64,000 nucleotides of DNA from Bdellovibrio bacteriovorus HD100 (GTDB lineage Bacteria > Bdellovibrionota > Bdellovibrionia > Bdellovibrionales > Bdellovibrionaceae), in assembly GCF_000196175.1 (NCBI RefSeq), contig NC_005363.1, positions 2,542,001 to 2,606,000 of the forward strand, written 5' to 3'. The first letter of the stretch is position 1. Each line of letters opens with the position of its first letter. The translations under genes were made by a program, and so were the position numbers. This document shows positions 8,658 to 18,016 of the stretch, one piece after another. The notes under the pieces were generated by a model. The model was given only the letters and a program-made list of their open reading frames with translations, had not been told where the DNA came from and did no database searches.

Positions 8658-10975
8658 GTCAAAACATCCCTCATGATTCTTCCCGGGGCCACGTCACTGG
8701 TGGCAGTGTGTTTATCGACGACCGCCCGATGATGGCGGGCGAAGTCTTGGTGTTGCCAGTGGGTGTTCCCGCGGCCGCCGGTCGCCTGAAGTCTATTGAT
8801 TATTCCCAAGCCCTGAAGTGCCGCGGAGTATTAGCGGCCTTCACGGCCAAAGACCTTTCCCACAACTCCTGGGGCACCATTGTGCCGGAACAGCCTATTC
8901 TGGTTGCCGACAAGATCGGCCACTATGATGAACCGGCTGTGCTTTTGGTCGGCACCGACATGGAAGACCTGTTGCGCGCGAAAAAACACGTGCAATTTGA
9001 AATTGAAAAAGAAAATGGCGTCTTCACCATTGATGAAGCCATCAAACTGGATCGTTTCATCTATAAAGCCAACGCCTTCAAAGTCGGCGATGCCGACGCC
9101 GCGATGGCCCAAGCCCCGCACCGCCTTAAAGGCGCCTTTGAGTGCGGCGGTCAGGAGCATTTCTATTTAGAATCCAACGCCTGCATTGCCTATCCGATGG
9201 AAGACGGACAGATCGAAGTTCACGCCAGTTCCCAGCACCCGACTGAAACCCAACATGTGGTGGCCGAAGCCTTGGGCCTGAGCTTGCATGAAGTCGTCTG
9301 CGTCGTTAAACGCATGGGTGGCGGCTTTGGCGGCAAAGAAAGTCAGGCCGCCCCATTTGCGGCGATGGCAGCATTGGTGGCAAGTAAAATGAAACGCCCG
9401 GCTCGTTTGTGTTTGTCGAAAGACGACGACATGATGATGACCGGAAAACGCCACCCTTTCAAAAACTACTATGAAGTGGGCTTTGACAACGACGGCCGCA
9501 TTCTTTCTTTGAAGGCGCACCTTTACGCCGATGGGGGCGCTTACGCCGATCTATCAAGCTCGATCCTGGATCGGGCGATGTTCCACGTTGATGGCGCGTA
9601 CTATCTGCCCGCCGCACACATCGAAGGTGCCGTGGTTCGCACCAATCTATATTCCAACACCGCCTTCCGTGGTTTCGGGGGCCCGCAAGGGACGATGACC
9701 ATTGAAAGCATTATCGAGGACATGGCCCTGCACCTGAAAAAGGATGCCCTCGCCATCCGCGAACTGAATTGTTATCAAAAAGATCACAACAACGTGACCC
9801 ACTATGGTCAGGCGTTGGGACACAATCCTCTGCCAGAACTTTTTGCGGATCTTAAAAAGTCTTCGGACTATGAAAAGCGCCGTCAAGAAATCGACGCCTT
9901 CAATGCCAGCAGCAAAACCGCGGTGCGTGGCCTGTCCATGACTGCGACCAAGTTCGGTATTGCGTTTACTGCACGCTTCCTGAATCAAGGAAATGCTTCG
10001 GTGAACGTTCACAAAGACGGCACCGTGCAGGTTTCCACCGGCGCCACCGAAATGGGTCAGGGTGTGAACACCAAGATCCAGCAGGTCGTGGCTCACGCCT
10101 TTGGTATTCCAGCCCACGACGTCAAAGTCATGGCAACCTCGACCGAGAAAAACCACAACACGTCACCTACGGCGGCCTCGAGTGGATCTGACATCAACTG
10201 TGCGGCAGCTTTGAAGGCCGCCGTCGGGATTCAGAAACGTCTGGCATGGTTGTTCCAAAACATTCTGGCTGGCACACCGATGAACGACATCGCCGAATGC
10301 CCGCCTTTGGATGAAGCCAAATTGAAATTTGAAGAATTCCATTTTGAAAACGGACTTCTGACTCACAAACCCTCCAGCAAATCCATGACTTGGCTTGACG
10401 CTGTTAAACAAGCTTACTTCAACCGTCTATCTTTGGGCGAGTACGCTCACTTTAAAACCGAGGGCCTTGGTTTTGACAAAAAGACCAGCCAAGGGACGCC
10501 GTTTAAGTATTTCACCAACGGTGTTGCCGTCAGTGAAGTGCAGGTGGATCTGTTCACAGGTGAGTATAAAGTTCTTCGTACCGACATCCTGATGGACCTG
10601 GGCCGCCGAATCAATCCGGGTATCGACAAGGGCCAAGTCACGGGTGCGTTCGTGCAAGGCATGGGCTGGGTGACTTCTGAAAAACTTTTCCACAACAAAG
10701 AGGGAAAACTTTTAAGCCACTCCCCAACCACTTATAAGATCCCGAACGTGCAAGACACGCCAAGGGTGTTTAATGTGGAATTCATTGAAAACCACGAGAA
10801 CCGCGAAAACGTCCACCGCTCCAAAGCCGTGGGGGAACCGCCGTTCTTATTGGGAATCAGCGTATGGACTGCTTTGAAAGACGCCGCTAATGCCAAAAGC
10901 AAAGGCCTGATTTCGACCCTGAAGTCCCCGGCCACCCCGGAAGAAATGCTGATGGAGATCGCCCGTCATGAGTAA
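8648..10975 (+). CDS. xdhB: Xanthine dehydrogenase molybdopterin-binding subunit
   Basis: The 775-residue large subunit hydroxylates hypoxanthine to xanthine and xanthine to urate at a molybdenum centre. Cofactor-binding motifs are visible: RMGGGFGGKESQ (about residue 220), AFRGFGGPQGTM (about 340), GATEMGQGVNTKI (about 465) and, near the C-terminus, KAVGEPPFLLG, whose Glu is the catalytic base of this family. The length matches bacterial XdhB. The substrate-channel Glu/Arg pair was not assigned by alignment, so another purine-like substrate cannot be excluded, but the neighbouring xdhC and ade make xanthine dehydrogenase by far the best call. The last 8 bases overlap xdhC. Confidence 0.94.
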   Translation: MSVGQNIPHDSSRGHVTGGSVFIDDRPMMAGEVLVLPVGVPAAAGRLKSIDYSQALKCRGVLAAFTAKDLSHNSWGTIVPEQPILVADKIGHYDEPAVLLVGTDMEDLLRAKKHVQFEIEKENGVFTIDEAIKLDRFIYKANAFKVGDADAAMAQAPHRLKGAFECGGQEHFYLESNACIAYPMEDGQIEVHASSQHPTETQHVVAEALGLSLHEVVCVVKRMGGGFGGKESQAAPFAAMAALVASKMKRPARLCLSKDDDMMMTGKRHPFKNYYEVGFDNDGRILSLKAHLYADGGAYADLSSSILDRAMFHVDGAYYLPAAHIEGAVVRTNLYSNTAFRGFGGPQGTMTIESIIEDMALHLKKDALAIRELNCYQKDHNNVTHYGQALGHNPLPELFADLKKSSDYEKRRQEIDAFNASSKTAVRGLSMTATKFGIAFTARFLNQGNASVNVHKDGTVQVSTGATEMGQGVNTKIQQVVAHAFGIPAHDVKVMATSTEKNHNTSPTAASSGSDINCAAALKAAVGIQKRLAWLFQNILAGTPMNDIAECPPLDEAKLKFEEFHFENGLLTHKPSSKSMTWLDAVKQAYFNRLSLGEYAHFKTEGLGFDKKTSQGTPFKYFTNGVAVSEVQVDLFTGEYKVLRTDILMDLGRRINPGIDKGQVTGAFVQGMGWVTSEKLFHNKEGKLLSHSPTTYKIPNVQDTPRVFNVEFIENHENRENVHRSKAVGEPPFLLGISVWTALKDAANAKSKGLISTLKSPATPEEMLMEIARHE

Positions 10976-11759
10976 AATGAACTTTGAAGACTATCTGTCC
11001 GCGATGAAGTCCCTGCAGGACGCTGGAAAGTCCTTTGTCAGCGTGACACTGGTAAAACAACAAGGATCCTCGCCCCAAGACGTGGGCGCTCGGGCGCTCG
11101 TGTCGGCCGACGGATTGGAATACGGCACCGTGGGCGGTGGCAAAGTTGAAAAACGCGCTATTGAAGAAGCCCAGAAAATGATCCGCGAAAAGATCCATCA
11201 TCACTACGCCGACTGGAATCTGCAAAAAGATATCGGCATGACCTGCGGTGGTGTGGTCAGCTTCTTCTTTGAATTCTTTGAATACAACCACCCGTTCAAC
11301 ATCTGGGTGTTCGGTGCCGGCCACATTGCCCAGGAACTGGTGCGCCTGTTGATGCGTCTGGATTGCAAGATCACGTGCGTGGATCCGCGCCAGGAATGGA
11401 TCGACAAACTTCCGACCTCCAGTCGTCTGACCACAATTTGCACCGAGGACATGAAGGGCCTGGTTTCCCGCATTCCGGAAAAGTCCTTTGTGACTTTGAT
11501 GACCATGGGCCATGGCACTGACCTGCCTATTTTGGTGGAAGTCATGAAACAGCGCGATCGCTTCGCTTATGTGGGTAACATCGGCAGCGACCAAAAAGCC
11601 CGCCGTTTGCGTCAGGACTTGATCGATGCCGGCATTGCTCAAGAGTCACTCGACAAGTTCCACTGCCCTATGGGAGAAAGCTTTGGCACCAACGCGCCAG
11701 TGGAAATCGCCTTCAGTATTGTGGCGCAGATTCTTAAAACAAGGGATTTGGTTCTATGA
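10968..11759 (+). CDS. xdhC: XdhC, molybdenum cofactor sulfuration/insertion chaperone
   Basis: The 263-residue protein has the two XdhC/CoxI parts. The N-terminal region has QQGSSPQDVGARALV and a CGG (GMTCGGVVSFF, about residues 86-96). The C-terminal Rossmann-like domain has WVFGAGHIAQELVRLL (about 112) and GNIGSDQKARRLR (about 205). XdhC binds Moco, helps its sulfuration and delivers it to XdhB; it is not part of the final enzyme. It overlaps xdhB by 8 bases upstream and ade by ATGA downstream. No Moco-biosynthesis genes are in this window, so those must be elsewhere. Confidence 0.92.
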   Translation: MSKMNFEDYLSAMKSLQDAGKSFVSVTLVKQQGSSPQDVGARALVSADGLEYGTVGGGKVEKRAIEEAQKMIREKIHHHYADWNLQKDIGMTCGGVVSFFFEFFEYNHPFNIWVFGAGHIAQELVRLLMRLDCKITCVDPRQEWIDKLPTSSRLTTICTEDMKGLVSRIPEKSFVTLMTMGHGTDLPILVEVMKQRDRFAYVGNIGSDQKARRLRQDLIDAGIAQESLDKFHCPMGESFGTNAPVEIAFSIVAQILKTRDLVL

Positions 11760-13516
11760 GTTTAAGCAACAAGAAAACCCAAAAGATCGCCTCCGACCTT
11801 CTGCCGGCCCGCCTGTCCCAAGCACGGGGCGATGGCACCTTGGATCTGCTCATCACGAATGTGCAGATGCTGGATGTGATCACGGGTGACATCTATCCCA
11901 CGTGCATTGCCATCGGTGGTGAACATATCGTCGGAGTAGGGATGGAGTATCAAACCCAGTCCGCCCGTCGCACTTGGAACGCCCTGGGGGCTTTTGTCAC
12001 CCCGGGCTTTATCGACGGTCATTTGCACATTGAATCCTCGATGATGTCGCCTTTTGAATTTGAAAAAGCGACGCTGCCGCTGGGAACCACCACCGCCATC
12101 TGTGATCCGCACGAAATCACCAACGTTCTGGGTGGCCGGGGTTTTAGCTGGTTCTTGCGTTCTTCTGAACTGATGCACCAGAATCTTTTTGTGCAGATGT
12201 CTTCCTGTGTTCCAGCTCTTCCGGGTTTTGAAACCACCGGCAGTGACTTCCCATTGGAAGAAATGAAGTCCTTCAAGGATCACCCTTCCGTTTTGGGTCT
12301 GGCCGAGATGATGAACTTCCCCGGCGTGATTCACGCCGATGAAGAAGTCCTGGCAAAAATTGAGGCCTTTGATGATCTGAACATGGACGGCCATGCGCCC
12401 CTTTTGCGCGGTAAAGCCTTGAATGCGTACCTGCTGGCGGGAATTCAAAACTGCCACGAAACCGTGACGCTGGAAGAAGGCCGCGAAAAGCTGCAAAAAG
12501 GCATGGGCCTGATCATTCGCGAAGGCAGTGTTGCCAAGAACCTGCGCACCCTGGCTCCACTGGTGAATGAATTCTCGTCCCCGCAGTGTTTGCTGTGTAC
12601 GGATGATCGCAATCCATTTGAAATTGCACACGAAGGACATATCAACTATCTGATCAAAGAACTGATCAACAAACACGGCGTGGCTGTGCATGTGGCGTAC
12701 CGTCTGGCGACTTATTCCGCCGCCCGCCACTTTGGTTTGAAACGTCTGGGGCTGGTGGCACCGGGCAAGAAAGCCGATCTGGTCTTCTTGAAGGACCTGA
12801 AAGCTGTCGATATTCAGGAAGTGATGATCGGTGGGAAGTTTGTTTCTGAATTAAAACTTCAGGATTCATTGCAGGAAAAACTGCAGACGTCCCAACCACC
12901 TCTTGAAAACACCATGAAGCGGTCCCCTCTGACAGAAAAAGAACTGACCGTGAATCTGCTTCCGGGTGTTTACAACGTGATTGAAATCGTGCCTCACGAA
13001 ATCATCACACAACATCTGACCGTGGCTTTTGACGGCCAAAAGTTTGCTGAAAGCGATGTGCTTTACATGGCCAACATCGAACGCTATGGCAAAGGTTTGC
13101 CTCCGGCGTTGGGACTTGTAAAAGGCATGGGGCTAAAAAGCGGCGCTCTAGCCAGCTCTGTGGCGCATGATTCTCACAACATCATGGTCATCGGGACCAA
13201 CCCGGCGGACATGGTTTTGGCCGTGAACACATTAATCAAATCTGGCGGCGGCTTTGCCGTGGCTGATCAGGGTGAAATCAAAGCCCTGGTGGAACTGCCA
13301 ATCGCGGGTCTTCTCAGCCTCAAGAGCGCCGAAGAAATCAAAGACGGCATCGCCGACCTTAAAACCGCCTTCCGATCCTTGGGAGTCCATTTAGATGAAC
13401 CGTTCATCCAAATGGCTTTCCTGGCTTTGCCGGTGATCCCGACCTTGAAGCTCACTGATCGTGGGTTGGTGAATGTCACCAACTTCAGCTTCATACCCTT
13501 ACAAGTAGAGGCTTAG
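11756..13516 (+). CDS. ade: Adenine deaminase
   Basis: The 586-residue amidohydrolase turns adenine into hypoxanthine and ammonia. Metal-site and family motifs are clear: GFIDGHLHIESSMMSP (His pair, about residues 88-100), CDPHEITNVLG, GLAEMMNFPGVI, DGHAPLLRG, NCHETV and CTDDRNPFEIAHEGHI. The C-terminal domain contains VKGMGLKSGALASSVAHDSHNI, typical of Ade. The length equals the usual 570-600. The product is the direct substrate of the xdh-encoded enzyme, so the operon makes a full adenine-to-urate route, useful for a cell living on prey nucleotides (inference). A strong terminator follows. Confidence 0.94.
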   Translation: MSLSNKKTQKIASDLLPARLSQARGDGTLDLLITNVQMLDVITGDIYPTCIAIGGEHIVGVGMEYQTQSARRTWNALGAFVTPGFIDGHLHIESSMMSPFEFEKATLPLGTTTAICDPHEITNVLGGRGFSWFLRSSELMHQNLFVQMSSCVPALPGFETTGSDFPLEEMKSFKDHPSVLGLAEMMNFPGVIHADEEVLAKIEAFDDLNMDGHAPLLRGKALNAYLLAGIQNCHETVTLEEGREKLQKGMGLIIREGSVAKNLRTLAPLVNEFSSPQCLLCTDDRNPFEIAHEGHINYLIKELINKHGVAVHVAYRLATYSAARHFGLKRLGLVAPGKKADLVFLKDLKAVDIQEVMIGGKFVSELKLQDSLQEKLQTSQPPLENTMKRSPLTEKELTVNLLPGVYNVIEIVPHEIITQHLTVAFDGQKFAESDVLYMANIERYGKGLPPALGLVKGMGLKSGALASSVAHDSHNIMVIGTNPADMVLAVNTLIKSGGGFAVADQGEIKALVELPIAGLLSLKSAEEIKDGIADLKTAFRSLGVHLDEPFIQMAFLALPVIPTLKLTDRGLVNVTNFSFIPLQVEA

Positions 13517-13536
13517 GTCCTTGAAGCAATTACTCT

Positions 13537-13570
13537 AAAGCCCCTTTCTGACAGAACGGGGCTTTTTCTT
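13537..13570 (+). terminator. Rho-independent terminator of the xdh-ade operon
   Basis: AAAGCCCC (13537-13544) pairs perfectly with GGGGCTTT (13558-13565), followed by TTCTT. It lies 20 bases after the ade stop. Confidence 0.85.
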
Positions 13571-13630
13571 CTCGACAGTCCAGCAAATTCCGTGATTCAT
13601 TCGGGGTGATTTCTTCATCAGGAGGTCACC

Positions 13631-14614
13631 ATGTTTGAAACATTATGCGCAATGCTAGTGCCCTTTTGCATTCAGGCTTCGGATCCTGCCACCGAGAACT
13701 TAAAAGCTTACAACATTGATCCCCACAGCATCACCATCTCCGGAGTTTCCTCCGGTGGCTTTATGGCGGTGCAAATGGATGTGGCCTTTTCCTCTGTCTT
13801 TTCCGGGGCCGGGGCGGTCGCTGGCGGCGTTTACTGGTGTTCGGAAGGTGACTCCAAGAAAGCCCAAAGCCAATGCATGGGAAGCCCTGAAAAAATCGAC
13901 AGCCGTTTGATGATTGAAAAAGCCCGCGAGCTGGCGGCTCTGGGTGAAATTGACTTGCTGGAAAACCTACGCACTCATCGCATTTATATTTTTGCCAGTC
14001 CCAAAGACTCTGTGGTGAAACTGGGGAACAGCGACAAGCTGATGGAATTTTACGAAAGTTTTGTTCCCGCAAGTCAAATTCACCGCGTGACCACACCAGA
14101 AACCGCCCATGGCTTCCCGACTCTGTCCAATGGCGGCCCGTGCTCAATGGCCGCGTTGCCCTGGCTTTTGAAATGCAACTTTGATACAGCCGGCGACATT
14201 CTTTCACACTTGTATTCAGACTTGGTCCCGCGTGGGTCCGCCGTCACAGAAAACCTGCACAAGTTCACACAAACTGATTTCGGAGACAGCAAAACTCCGC
14301 TTTATCGCGATGGCTGGATCTATGTTCCCGAAGCTTGTGAAAAAGGTGCCCGCTGCAAACTGCACGTGGCCTTGCATGGCTGCCAGATGAATCCGGATTT
14401 TATTCAAGATAAGTTTGCCACCCAGGCCGGATACAACGACTGGGCGGAAAGCAACAAAATCGTTGTGCTTTATCCGCAGTCGGCCCGCGACAGCCGTGGA
14501 AATCCTTATGCCTGCTGGGATTGGTTTGGTTTCACCGGACCTGATTACGTCAGCAAATCCGGCGCACAGATGTCAGCTCTGATGAAAATGATCGAGCGCG
14601 TGCGCGGACTTTAA
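13631..14614 (+). CDS. PHB-depolymerase-family esterase
   Basis: The 327-residue protein is an alpha/beta-hydrolase of the polyhydroxybutyrate depolymerase type. The nucleophile elbow is SGVSSGGFMAVQM with the likely catalytic Ser at residue 40, unusually close to the N-terminus as in type-2 enzymes. Further marks are the Asp in ASPKDSVV, the His in TAHGFPT, and a C-terminal region with LHVALHGCQMN and YPQSARDSRGNPYACWDWFGF, which usually forms the start of the related feruloyl-esterase/LpqC fold. Several Cys pairs and a short hydrophobic N-terminus suggest export, though the signal is weak. A perfect AGGAGGTCACC ribosome-binding site sets the start. The polymer substrate is inferred, not proven. 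Confidence 0.85.
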   Translation: MFETLCAMLVPFCIQASDPATENLKAYNIDPHSITISGVSSGGFMAVQMDVAFSSVFSGAGAVAGGVYWCSEGDSKKAQSQCMGSPEKIDSRLMIEKARELAALGEIDLLENLRTHRIYIFASPKDSVVKLGNSDKLMEFYESFVPASQIHRVTTPETAHGFPTLSNGGPCSMAALPWLLKCNFDTAGDILSHLYSDLVPRGSAVTENLHKFTQTDFGDSKTPLYRDGWIYVPEACEKGARCKLHVALHGCQMNPDFIQDKFATQAGYNDWAESNKIVVLYPQSARDSRGNPYACWDWFGFTGPDYVSKSGAQMSALMKMIERVRGL

Positions 14615-15024
14615 TCCGCGTTCTCGGAAGACTCCGGTTCTTCGACGTTTCTCATATGATCCGCCAGACGCAGCAGCGAATGCAAAAGCTCGCTGCGCAG
14701 GGGCTCGGCGATATTCAGCTCATCAAAAGCCTGCACCATGCACATCATCCACTGATCGCGCTCGGACTTTCCGATCTTAAACGGGAAATGGCGCATGCGC
14801 AGTCTGGGGTGTCCGTACTTTTCCACGAACAACCCAGGCCCGCCCAACCAGCCGGACAGAAACATAAACAGCTTTTCCTCGGAGCCGCGCAGATTCCCCG
14901 GGTGCATGTCGCGAATGCCCTTGGCTTCAGGAATGGTGTCCATGATTTCATAGAATCTCTTGCACAACTGGCGCAGGACTTCTTCGCCACCCAGCAATTC
15001 GTACGGTTTTTTCTCTTCAGACAT
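14611..15024 (-). CDS. Group II truncated haemoglobin
   Basis: The 137-residue globin has the trHbII features: YELLGGEEVLRQLCKRFYEIM, a LRGSEEKLFMFLSGWLGGPGLF stretch with the conserved Trp, and the proximal-His segment YGHPRLRMRHFPFKIG. The B/E-helix aromatic residues and the Trp at GW fit an O2- or NO-handling globin. In other bacteria such proteins bind oxygen tightly and help against nitrosative or oxidative stress, so that role is family-based here. The gene converges on the esterase gene, and the two stop codons overlap (14611-14614). Confidence 0.92.
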   Translation of the reverse strand: MSEEKKPYELLGGEEVLRQLCKRFYEIMDTIPEAKGIRDMHPGNLRGSEEKLFMFLSGWLGGPGLFVEKYGHPRLRMRHFPFKIGKSERDQWMMCMVQAFDELNIAEPLRSELLHSLLRLADHMRNVEEPESSENAD

Positions 15025-15163
15025 TACAAGAACTTACTACTCCCGGACCAAAGTGGCAACTCGCATCACTTTGAGACATCTTGAGACTTAATTGAGGCCG
15101 AGATTTCTTCAGATTCCCTGTGAAAAAGCCGATAAAATCCTACACGCCGTGGAGTCTAAGTTC

Positions 15164-17995
15164 ATGAAAAAATTAAATATTCAGCACGTCACTTCGATCC
15201 TTTCAATGGCCTTCTTACTGAGTGCCTGTGATCGAATGGCGGTGGATGACAGTAAAGTTTCTCTCCGACTTCCCAAAACAGTTTCCGGGAAAGCCGGGGC
15301 GCAATCTGTTTCACAACTGAAGCACATTGCTGTGCAGGTCACGGCAGCAGACATGACGACCCCCGTGGTGCTGATTCTGGATTCCCACGACAGCCAGACA
15401 GTGCCTTCGGAAATCACCCTAGAGATTCCTTCCGGTGACAACCGCCTGATTCAAGTGCTGGCGGCTTACGGCAGCGGCAGCAACGACGACAATGCAATGA
15501 TCTACTACGGCGATGTGACTAAAAACCTGCTTGGCGGCACGGACACCGCCGATGTTCCCCTGGACAACCTCAGTGGTGCGCTGCCTGAAGAAGAAGGTCG
15601 CGTGTACGGCCGCTATCTGACCGGTGTCAATCAAGGCCCCAGCGGCGAGCTGAAGATGGTCTATCGCCCGGCAGGAAAACCTGGCATCGTGGTGGATCGT
15701 CAACAGATTCTGGGCGGCTGGTTTGAGGCCACCGTTTTCAAAAATGTGCCTGTTGATTATGTCCTGCCCGATGGCAGCCTGCTTGGTCAGCAGTGGACAC
15801 TGGAGTCTTTGCCTTTGTCAAAACACCTGATGCGTATCCGACTTCCCGCCCACTCGGAAAAAAGATGGGAAGGCAATTCGAACTACTGGCAGGATCGTGG
15901 TGCAGACAACAAGTTCCTGGGATTCTTTGCATCCCAAGCCACGCTTCTGGATGATAAAAAAGTCTGTGCTCCCGCCAAAACTGCGAAGAACAGCGGGGAT
16001 CTCTACTTCGGCAACAAGTATCTGGGACATTCCACATTGAATGTCATTCCAATCAAGGCCTTCTTCACGGGCACCACCCCACAGGTGTCAGCAAACTTTG
16101 CCTCCATCATGGGCGGCCTGGATATCAGCGCCTGCTCTACCCTGCCTTTGGCAGAGGAATTCAAACGCTATCTGGTTCTTGATAACTCGAACCTTGGCAA
16201 CGAATTGTGGGAATCAATTGAAGGACTTTCAGGCCTGCGCGGAGGCATTGCAGCCCCTCGCATAAAATCCATCGATGGCATCACATCGTACCGCAATAGC
16301 TATAAGTATGGCGGCAATGCCAATGGCAGCTTCCTGGAAGTGCCTCTGCTTCCCGGCATCAAGGATTCCGTGACAAGCTATCAGATCTACAAAGCCACTA
16401 CGGGCTCCATGGCCCCGATGGGTTACGACAATCGCTGCGAACCCGAAGATTTGCAGCGCCATGGGTGGATTCTGCTAAGAACCAACATTCTTCCGGAAGG
16501 CCCCGGCGACTCTGTGCAGTTCACTCTGGGCAACATTGGTTTTACTCCCGATCAAAACAGCAGCTACATGCTGTGCCTGAGCAAGAACAACATTCCCTTC
16601 GGATCACAGATCTCGTTTAGCAGTTGGACCTTCGCCGGACAGCCAGCCGCCGCCCTGAATCTGACAATGTCATCAAGCCCCTATGGCTACGCCTCTTATC
16701 CTTTGGTCAATGAGTGCCGCCGTATAGAGGTAAACTTGTCCAACACCTCAGGACCTGTGATGAACTTGAACGGCGTGTCCGTATCACTTAGTGCCGGCGG
16801 GGAAGCCGTTCTTTATGCCGATGCCACTTGCAGCACCACGGCCTCCACAAACCTGAATGTCACACTGCCTGCGGGCACCACATCCCTGCCCGTTTATGTG
16901 AAGTCCGCCAGTCCAAGCTCCTATCAAATCACGATCGACAGCAACTCCGGCGGACTCACACCCCCGGCGGCTTTGCCAATGACCGTGATCGATGCCCCAA
17001 CGACGGTCCTCCAGGTGGAGCTTTCTACGAACAATTCTGACATGTACGCGGGGTACCCGGCCGAACTGAAGATTTATAGAAACGGCTGCTTCCCGATGAA
17101 ACTTCGCCTGACGAACTCGGGGATTTCCGTAGTGTCTTCCGGTTCAGCCAGTCTTTCCTGGTACAAACTTGACGGAACAACATCCGCCACTCCACCAACG
17201 GGAACACGCTTGATCAACAACTGCATCAGCCGCAGTGCGATTGGCTCTCTGAACTTCAGTGCCACGTCCATCGCGGAATTTGCGATCGAAGTGGGGGCTG
17301 ATCTTCCGACCAATCTGATTTTGAAAGCTGATGGCTTCAGTGCTTCCGCACAAATCGTGTTCAACAATGCGCCGCTGGTGCATCACTTGTCCTTGCGCTG
17401 GCCCAGCGGGTCTTCCGAAACTCCGGCCGTTGGCTCCTGCCAGGCACTGGAAGTCGTGGCCAAAGACGCCGCCGACCAGGATCTTCCGATCCCTGCGGGG
17501 CAGAGGCTGAGCTTTATGCCTTCAACTGTTTATCAGGGAATCACCCCAGGACCGCTGGCCGAGTTCTTTGATGGCAGCGACTGCAGCTACAATTCCAACA
17601 ACTATACTATTTCATCTGGCGAAGTCAGTCGCACGATCTATGTCAAAGCGATCAATGCTTATGCTGGCTATATCAGCTACAACTCTGAACACACCGAGCG
17701 GACTCAAGGGTACTCTACGGACTTGATCAGCAAGCTGGCACTCAGCCCGTATGTCCTTCCTTTGTCCGTGACGGTGCCGGATCCGACGATCCTGGTGGGG
17801 GGCTTTGCGACCTTCTCGATCGTGGGTGGTGTGCCCCCGTACACCGCGCAGGTCCTCACCGGCCCCGGATCGGTTTCAGTGGTCGGCTATCCTCCCCACG
17901 CAATTCAGGTGACAGCCAGCGGAGTGGGCACCATCCAGGTGTCCGTCACCGACAGCAAAGGGACCGTGCATTTAGTTAATTTAACCGGGCAATAA
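15164..17995 (+). CDS. Large lipoprotein with repeated Ig-like modules
   Basis: Start ATG 15164 gives 943 residues with a lipobox LSAC (Cys about residue 22); earlier in-frame codons from 15092 would spoil the signal. After a DRM-DDSKVSLRLP opening, the protein is Ser/Thr/Gly-rich and beta-strand-like. In the middle there are at least two modules with paired cysteines and the pattern 'VLYADATCST ... LPAGTTSLPVYVK'. The same pattern recurs in the lipoprotein at 23892, so the two are paralogues. The C-terminus (about 915-943) looks like a bacterial Ig-like fold. The role is unknown; a surface-exposed structural or adhesive protein is my inference. It lies 21 bases before the CHASE2 cyclase gene, so they probably share a transcript. 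Confidence 0.8.
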   Translation: MKKLNIQHVTSILSMAFLLSACDRMAVDDSKVSLRLPKTVSGKAGAQSVSQLKHIAVQVTAADMTTPVVLILDSHDSQTVPSEITLEIPSGDNRLIQVLAAYGSGSNDDNAMIYYGDVTKNLLGGTDTADVPLDNLSGALPEEEGRVYGRYLTGVNQGPSGELKMVYRPAGKPGIVVDRQQILGGWFEATVFKNVPVDYVLPDGSLLGQQWTLESLPLSKHLMRIRLPAHSEKRWEGNSNYWQDRGADNKFLGFFASQATLLDDKKVCAPAKTAKNSGDLYFGNKYLGHSTLNVIPIKAFFTGTTPQVSANFASIMGGLDISACSTLPLAEEFKRYLVLDNSNLGNELWESIEGLSGLRGGIAAPRIKSIDGITSYRNSYKYGGNANGSFLEVPLLPGIKDSVTSYQIYKATTGSMAPMGYDNRCEPEDLQRHGWILLRTNILPEGPGDSVQFTLGNIGFTPDQNSSYMLCLSKNNIPFGSQISFSSWTFAGQPAAALNLTMSSSPYGYASYPLVNECRRIEVNLSNTSGPVMNLNGVSVSLSAGGEAVLYADATCSTTASTNLNVTLPAGTTSLPVYVKSASPSSYQITIDSNSGGLTPPAALPMTVIDAPTTVLQVELSTNNSDMYAGYPAELKIYRNGCFPMKLRLTNSGISVVSSGSASLSWYKLDGTTSATPPTGTRLINNCISRSAIGSLNFSATSIAEFAIEVGADLPTNLILKADGFSASAQIVFNNAPLVHHLSLRWPSGSSETPAVGSCQALEVVAKDAADQDLPIPAGQRLSFMPSTVYQGITPGPLAEFFDGSDCSYNSNNYTISSGEVSRTIYVKAINAYAGYISYNSEHTERTQGYSTDLISKLALSPYVLPLSVTVPDPTILVGGFATFSIVGGVPPYTAQVLTGPGSVSVVGYPPHAIQVTASGVGTIQVSVTDSKGTVHLVNLTGQ

Positions 17996-18016
17996 GGCAG
18001 CAGAAGTACACACAGC

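Noticed and set aside
10887-12730. Long open frames on the minus strand opposite xdhC (10887-11642) and ade (11762-12730).
   Set aside because: The plus-strand genes have clear family motifs over the whole length; the opposite frames lack ribosome-binding sites and known motifs, and come from codon bias.
14656-15084. Plus-strand open frame across the globin gene.
   Set aside because: It is antisense to a well-supported truncated haemoglobin, and its Gln/His-rich translation is typical of a shadow frame.
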